Assembly (NCBI GenBank): GCA_001599595.1
Contig: BCHH01000004.1
Coordinates: 2,243,762-2,307,761 of the forward strand
DNA length: 64,000 nucleotides
DNA from: Beverwykella pulmonaria
Lineage: Eukaryota; Ascomycota; Dothideomycetes; Pleosporales; Melanommataceae
Direction of reading: 5' to 3'
This document shows positions 11,246 to 23,024 of the stretch, piece by piece (the first letter of the stretch is position 1; each line of letters begins with the position of its first letter). The notes under the pieces are model-generated. The model was not told the origin of the DNA. It worked only from the letters and a program-made list of their open reading frames with translations, and searched no databases. The position numbers and the translations under genes were made by a program.

Positions 11246-11636
11246 ATGGGACCATGGACACGGAAACCCACGAGTTTCTGAATGAGACGAGACTCGTCCT
11301 GGGAGAGCGTGAATTGGGATCCAGAATGGTCCATACTATATAGGACCACATAGACCTTATTCATGATTTATTATAAATCCAAACCCTCTCAGAAGCATGA
11401 GCTCACGAACATGGTAGTTGATCTTCGCATTTCCTCGTGAAAATCTACACAAATGCAAAACCATGTACACTAATTCATTCCTCCCAAATAGTGATCCCAC
11501 TACACAAAGAAGAGAGTGGATCCAAAAAACATAACCCCGGATATCAAGAATCTTCCCATATGTACGGCACCAAACCCAAATCCTTCTTCATCACTCATCC
11601 TTCTAGATGCTACGACCGCATCGAAATCCCATCATC

Positions 11637-14477
11637 CTACCCAAACCCCACAAACCCCTGCTGCGTAAACTGATCCCCAGCTGTCTGCACCGGCGTCTGA
11701 CCCGCGGCCTGATTATCATTGAGAAACCAACTCCAATCCTGATCGATATCCATCGGCATATTCTGCCAGCTGAAATTATTCGTCGGCAGCGGGAAATTAT
11801 TCATAGAATCATCATTCACTATTCCGCCTCCCCCAACGCCACCACCACCACCTGTATTTGAGTTGTCGGGGGTGATATTTCCCCAGTTGTAGAACCCGTC
11901 GTAGGACACAAAGGGGTCGTTATTAAAGTTGAAGGTCGAGGACGTGTCGGTCGTGGCTGAGGCGGGGATGTTGCGGCTAAAGAGGTCGGAGACAGAGGAT
12001 GGGTTTTCGGATGAGGGGGTGAATTGTGAGGGGGAGGAGAGGGAAGGCGAGGGGTTGGTGGGGAGGTTGGTAGGTTGGGATGGAGGGATGGAGACAGGGT
12101 TGGGCATTTCAGGGCGGCCACCGCGGCGGATGGATATCGTGCCTGTTCGTTATTAGATATGCCAAGAAGGAAGGGGAGCTGGAAGGGATTGACGTACCAA
12201 AGTAAGGTATCACAAATTCAGTCATGTCGCCGCAATTCGGAACATTCGAAGTTGGTTTGCCCCCTTGACCAAAGTCTATCTTGAATCTATTCAGCATTTT
12301 TTCGAGGACTTCCGCACTCTGCAACGCAACTTTCCCTCCTTTTTCCGAGGATGCGCGGCGGAAGATGTCGATGCTGATTTCGATCAAGCGAATGTCGTCC
12401 TCTTTTTCTTTCGCTGAAATGGCGCTTTTCGTGGCGCCATAGTTGAAGAGGCCTAGCTGGATCAGCACCGCGGCCGTGAACCCGATGAAGTCGACGGCTT
12501 TGCATTCGTAGAGGGGCTGCACTTCGCCGGTGCGGAGGGCCTGATAGAGGCGCAACACTTCGCGGGAACCGGTCAAACAGGCGGTGCGACTGTACGTGAA
12601 GCGAGAATTCGATTGCGACTTGAGCATGAACGGAAGATGAAGGTACACCCTGATTTGGTGGTAGATCATCTGTGCCATGAGGCGTTCGCGGAGCTCAGCA
12701 GCATTCTTATCTATATCAGCCAGCAGCTCTGAGAATTCGAGCCAGCTGGGATCTAGCTTCTTCCAAAGATCTTCGAGTTCTTGGTCGAGCTGGAGGGCCC
12801 AGGCGAAACTTTGCTCGGCGATGCCTTGATTGCGGTCGATGACTTTGCCCGCGAGGATGGAGACTTTGTTCATGAAATTTAGTGGTGCCATGTATGGGCC
12901 GCTGCCCATGTCGGGCAAACTGAGGTCGCAGTGGATGTCGCTAACGCCGTATGGGAGGCCGAGCAGTAGCGAGAGGAACCGGTCCCCGTGATACAGTGAC
13001 CACCATATACTCTCGTGTGCTACTGATGTTGTCCGTTTTCGATGAAGGCCCTGTAGCGGTTAGCAAATGATACTACTAGGTGGAGGTAAGTATATACCAT
13101 AAGCTGGGTGTACATCAACCCCTTGCGATAGGCGATCCACGCGCGTCGCGGTTGACCGACGTCGGCATACCATTTTGCCTTCAGGATCAGGCATTCCATG
13201 CCTTCCAAGGTGGCAGAGTATTCATCGTCACTCAACACCCACCTATCAACAGCTTCGATATACCGATCGACGTCGCCTTCGTCCGAGCAAATACCAACAG
13301 AGAGCACAACTGTTCCGAGAGCACCAATGTTACCATCAGCTAAGGCTTTCGATGCGAACTGAGCAAGAGATTGTTCGCCGCCCGATGTTCCACTGCACTT
13401 CCGCCTCCATGTCTGCCACCACTCACTGTTGCTGTTGAGGATTTTGTTGAGCTGATCATAGGGCGGAAGGATTGCTATAAGGGCTTGCTTCGCTCGTTCT
13501 CTTTTGGCTTGGAATACTAATGAGTTCTCGTCCATGATGTCGTCAGGATGCTTGCAGGTGACAGTAAAGCGTTCCGGGGCTTGTTGGCCGGGTACTGGAA
13601 GGGACTCCCGGCGTGATGGCTCCATGCGTGCTTTGATTCGCACTTCAGCATCGTTGAGCTAGGCTAATTAGTATAAGAGTCTAACGCGAGAAGAGGGTCA
13701 CATACAGCATCTTCGAACACAGAGAGAATGGGAATGTGATGTCCCCGATCAGAGGGTGCACGCTGAGCATTCTGGAGGATAGCCGAAGAAGCATCCGACG
13801 ATAGAGGTGTGGGAGGGAATGTGTCTCGATGGACGATATTTGGTGTTTTGGATGAGCTCGTGTCCGTCACACTTCTCTCCGTCTTGTCCTCGAGGAGAGA
13901 GTCGACGAGGGCCTCCAGACGGGACACTCGTTCCCTGAGGTTCTTTCTATGGTCGACGATAACATCCGGGCTGGCATGCTCTTGGTCAACACATCGTGAC
14001 CCACGGGCGAAGCACTCTGAGCAGACCTCAGAGTTGTCAGGTGGGAATATGCATCTGATTTTCCGACGGCGACCTGAGGCTCATCAGAAGACATTCGAGA
14101 TAACCGATTGAATTTCGGGGCGATGAGAGGGAGGATGAGAGGTGAAGCAATGAGGGTGCATAGATGGAAGTGATTCAATCCTCCAAGCTGCCATCTCCAA
14201 GCAAAAGTCTTAGACGGCCAAGTGGGTGCAGCCAGATGGCAAAAGGGCCAACCTAGCGCTACGAAGTACCATCGTACGCGCTGGGAAGACTCTTACACCA
14301 AGCACTTGTAGTGTTGCTCAGAAGTAACGTTACAGAGTGAATAGTGCAAGAAGGGAAAGAGCGAGATGAACGGGCATTCACAAGATGTGGATGGAGATCA
14401 AGCTCACATTCAAAGCAACTATGCGTCCCCTTCCGCATCTTCTTCCTCACGGCCAAATCTGTCGCTTCCTTGGGCAT
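11637..14477 (-). CDS. Zn(II)2Cys6 transcription factor
   Basis: Fungal-specific nuclear transcription factor of 785 aa. Exons 14408-14477, 13706-14073, 13098-13658, 12198-13050 and 11637-12142. Splicing of an unusually long 334-nt first intron joins HSCFE to CRRRKIRC, making the cluster C-x2-C-x6-C-x9-C-x2-C-x6-C. A short coiled coil follows (LRERVSRLEALVDSLLE). The middle region around WWSLYHGDRFLSLLLGLPYG is the fungal_trans core. The C-terminus is a Gly/Asn/Ser-rich presumed activation domain. Many close homologues share the KGTHSCFECRRRKIRCIFPP start, but I cannot name the regulon. A 900-base gap separates it from the divergent gene at 15380. Confidence 0.9.
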
Positions 14478-15379
14478 CCCTTTTCCCTCGCTCTTACTCT
14501 CTTTTAAAAATTCGTCCGGAAGGGTGGAGTAGCTAACCGGCAAGCCCCGGATTCTCCTCAGTGATCAAATGTTCAAATGCAACGCGATCCCCCCCTGGGT
14601 ACACGATTCGTACGACTGGAACAGACGGCGAAAACTTCAAATCAAAAAGATGATGGAGAGAATTGATGACACTTCTCCTTGCTCTGGCAGAGGATGAGAG
14701 AAAGTCGAGCGTTTCGTCCGGTCCTTGTCCGTGCTGATGTAATGCGCTATCGGGCTGTGCAGCGCTGAGTAACAAAGGAATGCCGGAGCCGACTTAAGCA
14801 CCGAGAGTGAGTCTGGTTGCAAAGAGGCCGTCAGGCCACATGCTGCTCGCAAGGGTTATATTCTGCGGCGAATATCGCAGGCAACACTGGATGCGCGTGT
14901 AGTTGCTGCAGGACGAACTGCTTTCGGTACCTGATGCGAGATGCGAGTTCGGCGCCATCCAATAAGAAGGAGTGCTAAATGGATCGCCTTTGCGGGCGTA
15001 TCAGATCTTCTGGGGGGTTGTTAACCACCGTCAAGCTGTGAATGAACATAACACCACCACGCGCTCTGGACAGTTGTCCGTTGCTGCTGCGCGGTGACGA
15101 GCTCAGAGGCTCTGGAAACCAATGACGTGTATACTGCGAGTTCGGGCTTTGAGTACGCGGCCGCGCGCTGGCAAACACTCTCAGCTCGACCTTATCGATT
15201 GGCATCGACGAGCGCATCCGTGGATTCCGCCGCACGACGGTCCATACCCGTAACCACTTAATCACAATTTCCACCCCACAAACCTCGCGTTCCTCTCCTC
15301 ACATCTACGCGAGCATATGCACGGCTTCCAATTTAGCTCAAACACCCCGGGTTTCCGCTGAACTTTAACATATCGAAAT
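14478..15379. other. Divergent intergenic region
   Basis: About 900 bases between the Zn2Cys6 gene (leftward) and the membrane-protein gene (rightward). No supported coding sequence; short open frames lack splice logic. Confidence 0.5.
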
Positions 15380-16099
15380 ATGGCAGCCCCAGACTTCCAA
15401 CAGCGCCTCCCGCCCAGTCCCCCGCCCTCCCCACCACGACAACGGCACCGACACCACAAGAAGAAGCACTCCGACCCCTTCTTCGACTTCGACCTCTCCA
15501 ACACATCATCACTGCCTGCACCATCGCCTCCCTCATCCCCGCAGAACGGATGGCAAGAGCCGCAGGAACCATTGGTTACACGAGTAAGTACCACTACCGC
15601 GCTACCGGTGCGGTTAACTTTCCTGCCTGCTTTTCTACCTATCTACCTACCTCATAGCTCTCCCATACTGACGGAGATTTAGATCCTCCTAACGCCCATT
15701 CTATTCACGTCCTTCCTAATCTCCCTCTTCCTCATAAACAGGTCCGACCGGCAGCACCGCACCGCCTCTCACTCCTCAACGCCTTCCCTCTCTTATTTCT
15801 CCCCCGGCTCCTGGTTTAACCCCGAGCCTTACCAAGACCCCAACGAATGCACATGGTCGACCTCCAACCCCAACTCCTCCAACCCCCACAAATCACTTAA
15901 TCCAAACAGAAAACATGAGAAGAAAAACTCCTGGCATCTCAACAAGAAGATTAGCAAGATAGCGAGATTAGAAATCAGCGATGCACTGGAGTTGCGGCGG
16001 CGTGTGGCGGTGCTGCTCGTCGCTGCGATAGTAGTTATTACTGCAGGCGTGTTTCTGGCCTGTAGGTGGGTGGTGGGGAGGTTGTGGTGGGGGAGGTAA
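15380..16099 (+). CDS. Small two-TM membrane protein
   Basis: Exons 15380-15583 and 15683-16099, joined in phase 0 by a 99-nt intron (GTAAGT ... TTTAG); 206 aa. The N-terminus is proline- and histidine-rich (PPSPPPSPPRQRHRHHKKKH) and looks cytosolic and disordered. Two hydrophobic segments are visible, ILLTPILFTSFLISLFLI just after the junction and VAVLLVAAIVVITAGVFLA near the C-terminus. The hydrophilic loop between them contains WF, W and Lys-rich stretches. I do not recognise a family. Continuity of the frame across the intron and the hydrophobic profile support a real gene. Confidence 0.65.
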
Positions 16100-16931
16100 G
16101 AAGGTGCAGGGTTCGGAGGAAGAAGGTGTGGTACAACCTGCAGGGTAATCTACTTGGTGGTAGATTTTTGGACTGGGATCTTTTGGAATGGTCACACACA
16201 CGCACCCACGCACACACACTACATGGACTGAATTGGGTAACGACGTCATGAGTCACGAGATCTCCTTCGGGGAGTAGTTGGATATGGAGAATGACCAGAT
16301 AAGGGAAACAAAAAACGGGATAGAATGGATGGGAATGGCCTTGGGAACTGGATCGGATGATGGGCACCATGACCTATCTAGAATACTAACATTCGATCTG
16401 CGTTCAATAACAGTTAACCACATTATCAAACTGCGAAAACAGTATGTATACTAGCCCAGAAGAAAGGAAAAAATGAAATTCATGTTGATATCTACATCGA
16501 AATGCAAAAAGCGCGACAAGGAAATGGGTCGAAGGCCGGCGCGGGTCCAGCCCAGGAACATTAGGGTAGTCTTGCAAAATGTCAAATCTCAGGAGAACAC
16601 AGCGCCGAAATGCAAAGAAATGCAATCCCCAGTCTCTTCTCCAAACAGAAAATCGACAAAAGAAACCCCCGCGGGTAGACGGCCGTGGTAAGGATACCAG
16701 ACATAATGATGCAACACGCTTCTAGGAAATGGGAAATCCGCACAACACCAATCCACCCGAAGGAAATTGACCTGATAGTCGGGTATCAATCAAGAACTAA
16801 CCACCAGCCAGCTGCACCAAATGCTCCGTCAAGGCTCCGTCGCCTATCGCTTGCTCCACATCATTCGTGTTCATAGGAGAGTCACATCTCCAGCCCCTCA
16901 ACCTCATCATAATATCGAGATCCAGATCTAG
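16100..16931. other. Convergent 3' intergenic region with short CA repeat
   Basis: Lies between the 3' ends of the membrane-protein and LYAR genes. Contains a short imperfect CA/GCAC repeat (about 16194-16220). Nothing else supported. Confidence 0.5.
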
Positions 16932-18844
16932 TCATGCTGCATCCGGTTGTGCAAAGAAGACTACGACCTCCCCACGGTCGTTCCTTTTCAGTCGGAGGCT
17001 CTTCCAAAGTTCCTTCTCTTCCTCGGCCTTGCCCATCTCGCGGTCCCATCGATCGAAGCGCTCGCGGTGGTAGCGTTTGAGGGCTTTGTTGACGCTCATG
17101 CCCCGTTCCGACTCGGGGCCCTTGTTGATGAAGGACATGAAGAGTTCCGCACGCGCTTCGATGCCGGTCTGCACGGGCGCAACATCTCCATTAGGGCGCA
17201 CAATCATTGCATTGTTTGCGTTCCTCTCCGGCGAATGCGACTCGGAACGGTGATACTCGATGGCCTTGAGGGTTTTCCGTTCCGGCGATGGGGAGGAGGA
17301 ATATTGCCGACGGCGGCGACGTTCACCCTCGCGGTGCCTGCGGCTTGCAAGAGCCGAGTCATCCCGTCTCTTGACCTTGGGCCTGATCTTGACCAACGCC
17401 GTGCTAGCCTTGCGCTCTTTCCGTTCACGGTCACGACCTCGCTCTCGCTCCTTCTTCTCCTCTTTCTCACGTGTTAGTTGCGCCTTGATCTCAGCTTTGC
17501 GTTCCTTCTCTTTCTGCGTCTCAAACTCTTTTTGCGCGCGGGCAAAGGCCTTCGAGGCCCCTTGCTTGGCTCGCTTCATGGGGCTCAGCGGCGAGTTCTC
17601 GACATAGTCTCCAGAGTAGTCAGGGGACGGAGGAAACTCGGGACGTGTGAGAAGTCGGTTCAGTCCACCAGTCAGGCCAGAGTGGAGCGACGGCGGGTCC
17701 TCTGCCATGATGATATCCCTCTGAAGCTGAGCACGGGCTTCGGTAAGATCGAGCTCCGCGGGGGAATTGCGCTTCCGCTTCCGGTCCGCTTTCTGGGTCG
17801 TAGTCTCATAGTCCTTATCGCGAGACTTGGTCCGCGAGTGCTTGGGCTTGGGCGCTGGTGTCGTGAAATTATAATCGGCTTCCTGTGGGCGTAGGTTGTA
17901 GGCGGAGTCGTAGCGTTCACTGGTAGGCCGGATGGGTTCGGTGCCATATGCAAAGCCATTCTCGGCGTAGTGATGCTCGTCATCTGCAGGTATTTGAAAC
18001 TTCAGCACATCGGTAGCGGTGACCTGCGGCTGCGTGGGCGCCGCCTCCTCATACGCAGGGGGGAGACTGTCTTCGATCATGTGCGACTCGGGAAGCTGCA
18101 CCCTGGGTGCATTCGGGGTCTCCGAGGCGTCTAGGAAGTCGAACACGTTCACGTCCTCGATGGCAGCAGGCTCACTATAGCCTAGGGAGTAGGCTGCGGG
18201 AGGTGGGCTCGGTGCGCGTGGCGGGGCATCGACGATGGCGACGGCGCCCGTGTCTGCGTCGGTCGCGTCCTCGACGTAGGCATTGCGGGGAACGAGTGCT
18301 TGCGATGTGTAGTCTTGCTGGGCGCTGTCTTTCTTCTGGTGTTGGGGCTTGGGTTTCTTCTCTTTGTAGAGCTTGCCTTGATACTTTTGGGCTTCGGAAA
18401 TGCAGCTCTGTGGGCCACTGATTAGCCGCGATGCCAACGCACGAATCGAAGAATTTCCCGCAAGCCAGCACAATAGTGGACAGACAACGGATCGTGAGAG
18501 CAAGTCTCGTGTTGAGCGCAAAAAGACGGTCGTACAACACAGAATACATGAGAAATGGGATGGTGGTCGGACGTACCGTATGTGACTTGTAGGCATTGCC
18601 GTCGAAGTGCTGCATACAATCTAGACAGGTAAAAGAGGCGCCATAGCAACTCCTGCTGTGCGCATCCAGCTTCTTCTTCGCGTATATCTCGCCACAGGCC
18701 TACAAACAATTCACAGTAAGCCGCTGCTGTAGCCGTATATCGGCGGGTCCAGGGGCAGAGGAGCCCAAATGGGGCAGACAGCTGAGTCCCGGGGGGTGAA
18801 AGAGGGATGTAAACAGTACTCACTTCACAGCTAAAACTGACCAT
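16932..18844 (-). CDS. LYAR-type C2HC zinc-finger nucleolar protein
   Basis: Homologue of LYAR, a nucleolar protein linked to pre-rRNA processing. Exons 18824-18844 (7 codons), 18577-18699 and 16932-18407; introns of 124 and 169 nt, 539 aa. Spliced, the N-terminus reads MVSFSCEACGEIYAKKKLDA, then FTCLDCMQHFDGNAYKSHTS with CISEAQKYQGKLYKEKK, giving the paired LYAR C2HC fingers. The remainder is long, charged and disordered. It has a Lys/Arg/Glu-rich stretch (KERERGRDRERKERK) and a conserved C-terminal block ending in a KALKRYHRERFDRWD-like helix. An intronless reading of the 5' end destroys the zinc fingers, so the three-exon model is preferred. The C-terminus is far longer than in animal LYAR, as in other ascomycetes. 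Confidence 0.85.
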
Positions 18845-19972
18845 CTTTTGCAGAGTAGCGGTGTAACGCTGGCAGGACGTGAATGGTAGATGAGAGATAG
18901 TCGGTGAGGGTCAGAGGCAGGAGGAGTGCATTGCTATCGATTGCGGCGGGGGGGGGAGTGGTGAGTTTCATCTTGTGTGTTGGAAGATCAAACCTTGACG
19001 GCCATGCTGGCGAGGGCGCGCGCTAGCCCTAGCGCCGTAGGAAAATGACGAGCTGCACCCCTGGCACAAGCAAGTACCCTTGCCTGACACTGCCGCTGCG
19101 CGTCCTGCACGAGAGATGCGTCCAAATATAGTCACGCGACGGGCCTCTGGGACAGCGTGGTTCGCGCTCGACGAAGCCACCCGGACGGGGAAGGGGCGCA
19201 CCACCATGGCGAGTTGGTGGAGTGGAGGGCGGAGGGCCGAAAGCTTCGCACGTCTACGCGCACGTCGCCAGCGCGCGGTGGTGGTGCTTGAACACACTAA
19301 CGCGCTCATTTCGGATGGTTGCGCGGCGTCGCAGGTATACAATCGCATATTCCTAACCTGTCCTGCTATTGACAGAGTATCCCGCCATTCTCAGCGCTCA
19401 CCCAAATCTCCCCATCGTCTCCCCATAGTCCCGAATAAGCTCCTTGGCGGGCTGAGCACATGCGCCCCCATTTGCTATCGCAGGTCCGGCACTTGTCACT
19501 GAACTGCCCACCCGTTCGAGTTCATCCAAGACACACTATGCTGAAACGCCTTCACGCCTGACCTATCGAGAGACCGGAAGTCATCGGGACAAGGCAGATC
19601 TCCCACTACCTACTCCCACTGTCCCGGGTCATCCTCCTCACGGAGCCAACTCATCCTACGTCAGCGGGACTAACCTAAGCTCGAGGGCAGTACTTTGTAC
19701 AATCCCGTGCGCGCTGTTTGTCTCTCTACGCTGTGCAAGCGGGCGGTCAAGAGGTTTGATTTGGTTCCACTCCACCCCGTCCTATGCGCCCGAATGATCC
19801 ATTTCCAGGTGAGAAGTGACCCAGTAATCGTGATAAGGTGCGGCCTTCTGCATGCCGCCCTCGCCCGCCAGGGGGGGCATTTCTCCAAATGGAAACGGCA
19901 CCAGCGCCTCTTTCTTCTACAAACATGTCTGGCCTCTTCTATTTTCTTCCCAATAGCGCCCCCGTCCGGGGT
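18845..19972. other. Intergenic, no gene seen
   Basis: About 1.1 kb, GC-rich, upstream of the LYAR gene and downstream of the sulfhydryl oxidase gene. Open frames on both strands have no recognisable domains or splice structure. Confidence 0.5.
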
Positions 19973-20680
19973 TCATGCCGGCGTGGGCTGCGCCTTACCC
20001 TGGTCTTTCGGGTTTTCGTCTCCGCATCCGCAGTCGTACGCATCCCCGATGTTCTCGCAGTTGAATTCCGGCTTGTGCAGTCGTTTGTTGACGATGTTGT
20101 GGACAAAGCAGCCCCACATAGCGGCCGCCGAGCGCGACGAGACCTGGGGAGGATATTTGGCTAGTACCTTTCCGAAGTGTTCGGCGCACTCTCCGCTGCA
20201 AACACAGTTAGCCCATGCATGACTTCGCAGCATGGCGCGTGGCGGCGTACCAAGGGTATAATCGCTGGAACAGGTGCACATATGACCGGAGGGCTTCCTT
20301 CTCGTCGTCCGTAGGCTTCTCGGGGAAGCGACCAAAGGTCGTGTGTAGCACTTTCCACGCGGCGCGACCGAGTTCAGCCCTACCAGGGGGGAGACTAGTT
20401 AGCCAAACGTGTTCTATTGCCTGTTGCAATCACGCGAACGTGGAGGGCCGTGTTTGCTCTGCTGGAGGACCTACTTGGCTGTTGCGTTCCCCAGCTTGGG
20501 CGCAATGGCATGTCCTGTCAGCGAAGCGCCACTGAATTTATCCTGGGCTTGTTTTCCAGCGGCAAGGGGTGTGGGCTGGTCTGGTGGCTGTCGAGATGCG
20601 CTCATGAAAAGGACGGATACGAAGGCGAAGGCGAGGAGGAAAAGGATGAGGAAACGGCGGCTCGCGCCCATAGATACCAT
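19973..20680 (-). CDS. ERV2: FAD-linked sulfhydryl oxidase, Erv2-type
   Basis: Oxidises thiols to disulfides in the ER using FAD and oxygen. Exons 20475-20680, 20251-20379 and 19973-20195; introns of 95 and 55 nt; 185 aa. The N-terminus MVSMGASRRFLILFLLAFAF is a signal anchor. The Erv/ALR helical core begins GRAAWKVLHTTFGRFPEKPT. The catalytic CGEC (about residue 112) is created across the last splice junction, after LFQRLYP. Then come AMWGCFVHNIVNKRLHKPEF and a C-terminal DCGCGD. The CGC shuttle motif plus the signal anchor fits Erv2 rather than mitochondrial Erv1. The ATG chosen is the first in frame; the 438-base spacer to the aminotransferase is divergent. Confidence 0.9.
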
Positions 20681-21118
20681 GGCTGAATATGTCCAAAGAA
20701 GTGGAGCCAAAAGGGTAGGAGCAAGGCAAGAGGAAAAGGGTGTTGGAAGGTTGATGGATGGAGTTTCGCGAACTTGAAGCCTCGGATCATTCTCAGGTTA
20801 TTCAAAACCACGCCAAGGCTACCCTTTATCTTACGACCCGCTTAAAACTGCCGGTCCGAAGCATCTCAATAAGCAGGGCTTACAGGGTCCAGAAACTGGG
20901 TACACCCCGACATTCTCAAAATCAGTTCGTAGTAGGAAAGTTGGCTGGCGACAGCAGCGAGAGCAAAGTGATATAGTCTGGCGGCTGGTCACGGATACTG
21001 ACGGAGCTTTCTCCGATATCGCAGCAGCTTATACACAATCCATCAGCTCTAAATTTTCTACTCACGACACGAAACTGCAGAGTAAAGCATCGAGAGTTTC
21101 AGAACAACAATACAAGTC
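20681..21118. other. Divergent promoter region
   Basis: 438 bases between the start codons of the Erv2-type gene (leftward) and the aminotransferase gene (rightward). No coding sequence seen. Confidence 0.5.
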
Positions 21119-22567
21119 ATGGCTGCCTATCCCCCTCCGCCCGTTAATACCATCGGTATGTCAATTGCAATTGCGCCCGAACCAGCGTCGCGCGATGCTA
21201 TGGGCGCGAATTGCTTGTGCTGACAGTTCGGCCAGACTGGAGCAATGTTGGCTTCAAGATCAGAGAAGGTTAGGCTTAATTTCTTATATTTCAGTACTTT
21301 CAGTATTCCGCGTTTTCCCAAGAGATTTGGGAAAAGGAAACCACCCCAAGTCCCGCAACTGCGCCCTGGCTTCAAGCCAGCGGCGTTCAGGAACTTCGAA
21401 AGCATACATCGTGCATTGCCTTCTACTTTCGGGCAGGTATAGTTCTCACCAGTTCACAGTCGCTGGTCATGTCGAATCTCACTACTCGGTCAAAGATGGA
21501 AAATGGACTGCCCCGTCCTTCGTCGAAGACCCCTACCTGCGAATCCACGGAATGGCCCCAGGGCTGAACTACGGCCAACAATGCTACGAGGGCATGAAGG
21601 CGTTCCGGGCCCCGAATAACACGATCAACATTTTTAGGCCAGACAAGAACGCTCAGCGAATGCAGCACTCCGCTTCCTACATCTCGATTCCCGAAGTCCC
21701 GACCGAACACTTTCTCGCCTGTGTGAAACTAGCAGTGGGGATGAATGCCGCATATGTCCCGCCGCACGAGACGGGCGCAGCAATGTACATTAGACCATTG
21801 CTTTTTGGAAGCTCGGCACAGTTGGGGCTGAATCCGCCTGAGGAGTACACCTTTGTCGTTTATGTGGTGCCAACCGGTGTGTATCACGGGACCAATCCTG
21901 TCGATGCGCTGATTCTGGAGGCATTCGATAGAGCGGCACCCGAGGGGACTGGTTCAGCGAAAGTGGGAGGCAACTATGCACCGGTGCTAAAGTGGAGCGA
22001 GAAGGCACACCATGATGGATATGGCATCACTCTGCATCTTGACAGCAAGACCAGGACCGTGGTTGACGAGTTCTCTACGTCGGCATTTATTGGAGTGAAG
22101 AAAGATGGAGACAACATCAAGCTTGTAGCGTCTAACAGCAGGACTGCGATCAAGAGTGTGACGGGAGATAGCGTCCTCAAGATCGCGGAGTCGTTTGGAT
22201 GGGAAACCGAAGCTCGTGAGGTGCGTTCTCACCTTCTGGGTTGTTTGATAATTCGCAATTGACACGCTTGCAGATCCCCTACGAAGAACTCTCGACTTTC
22301 GACGAGGTCCTTGCCGCCGGAACTGCTGCCGCCCTCGTCCCGATCAAGTCCATTACACTTTCCTCCAAGGGTGATAAATTCACATACCGGGATGGTTCAA
22401 ACGAGCCGGGACCATGCTGTGTCAAGCTTCTGGCAACATTGAAGGGTATACAACAGGGCAAAATCGAAGACAAGCAGGGATGGCTGTTCAATGTGGACAA
22501 GCCAGCGCAGTGGGGGAAGGATCAGACGAATGGTGCGGGCAAAGAGACGGTCGACCAACTGCCATAA
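21119..22567 (+). CDS. Branched-chain amino acid aminotransferase-like protein
   Basis: PLP-dependent fold-type IV aminotransferase, presumably acting on Leu/Ile/Val or a related 2-oxo acid. Exons 21119-21155, 21236-21268, 21460-22220 and 22274-22567; 374 aa. The first two exons are short and give MAAYPPPPVNTI then DWSNVGFKIRE. Conserved blocks: HGMAPGLNYGQQCYEGMKAF, FRPDKNAQRM, MYIRPLLFGSSAQLGLNPPE, the PLP-lysine region GSAKVGGNYAPVLKW, DEFSTSAFIGVKK, and AAGTAAALVPIKSI. This clade includes the TOXF-like enzymes of toxin clusters, but no NRPS or PKS gene is nearby, so a housekeeping or general role is more likely. No mitochondrial presequence is evident. Confidence 0.9.
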
Positions 22568-23024
22568 ATTACAGGCTTGGAAGCATCTAGGCGTTTTGGG
22601 CAAAAGTTCACCTCTTTGACGGCGTTTGATCATGTAAACTCAAATGAAGACCATCTACACATATTTATCTTGATGCCACATTCCCCTGAAAATCACCTCA
22701 GATCCCCTTTTTTTTTTCAAGCAATTCGTCCCGGCATGATAAAGTTCAGATATGCATGCTATTCATCTCGTTATTCGCATCGTTTTGCCATTGACCAATC
22801 ATAACGTTACATTGCAGCCGGCAAATGCTCGGCAATCGGGGCCATGACGCAGGGCGGGACCCCGCGGACTTCGAGAGTCCGTCGTCTGTTCCAGCCTCGA
22901 GCAGGCATCACTCCACAAATTTCTCCTTGCAACAACCAAACCCGCGCCTCAAATCTGTTGCTCTCCGTTGCCCTCCTTCTCCTCTTCAGTAAACCTCACG
23001 GGAAAAAAACTTGGGCATTAAAAA
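22568..23024. other. Intergenic, same-strand spacer
   Basis: 3' region of the aminotransferase gene and promoter of the protease gene. Contains a T9 run near 22710; no gene seen. Confidence 0.5.

Noticed and set aside
16194..16220. CA-rich repeat as a possible telomere-like or regulatory repeat
   Set aside because: It is a short imperfect microsatellite only.
16947..17477. Long plus-strand open frame opposite the LYAR gene
   Set aside because: It is antisense to a clearly coding, charged region and has no domain or splice logic; its openness follows from the biased codons of the real gene.
19080..19502. 140-codon plus-strand frame in GC-rich spacer
   Set aside because: Low-complexity Arg/Ser-rich translation with no homology, typical of GC-rich non-coding sequence.
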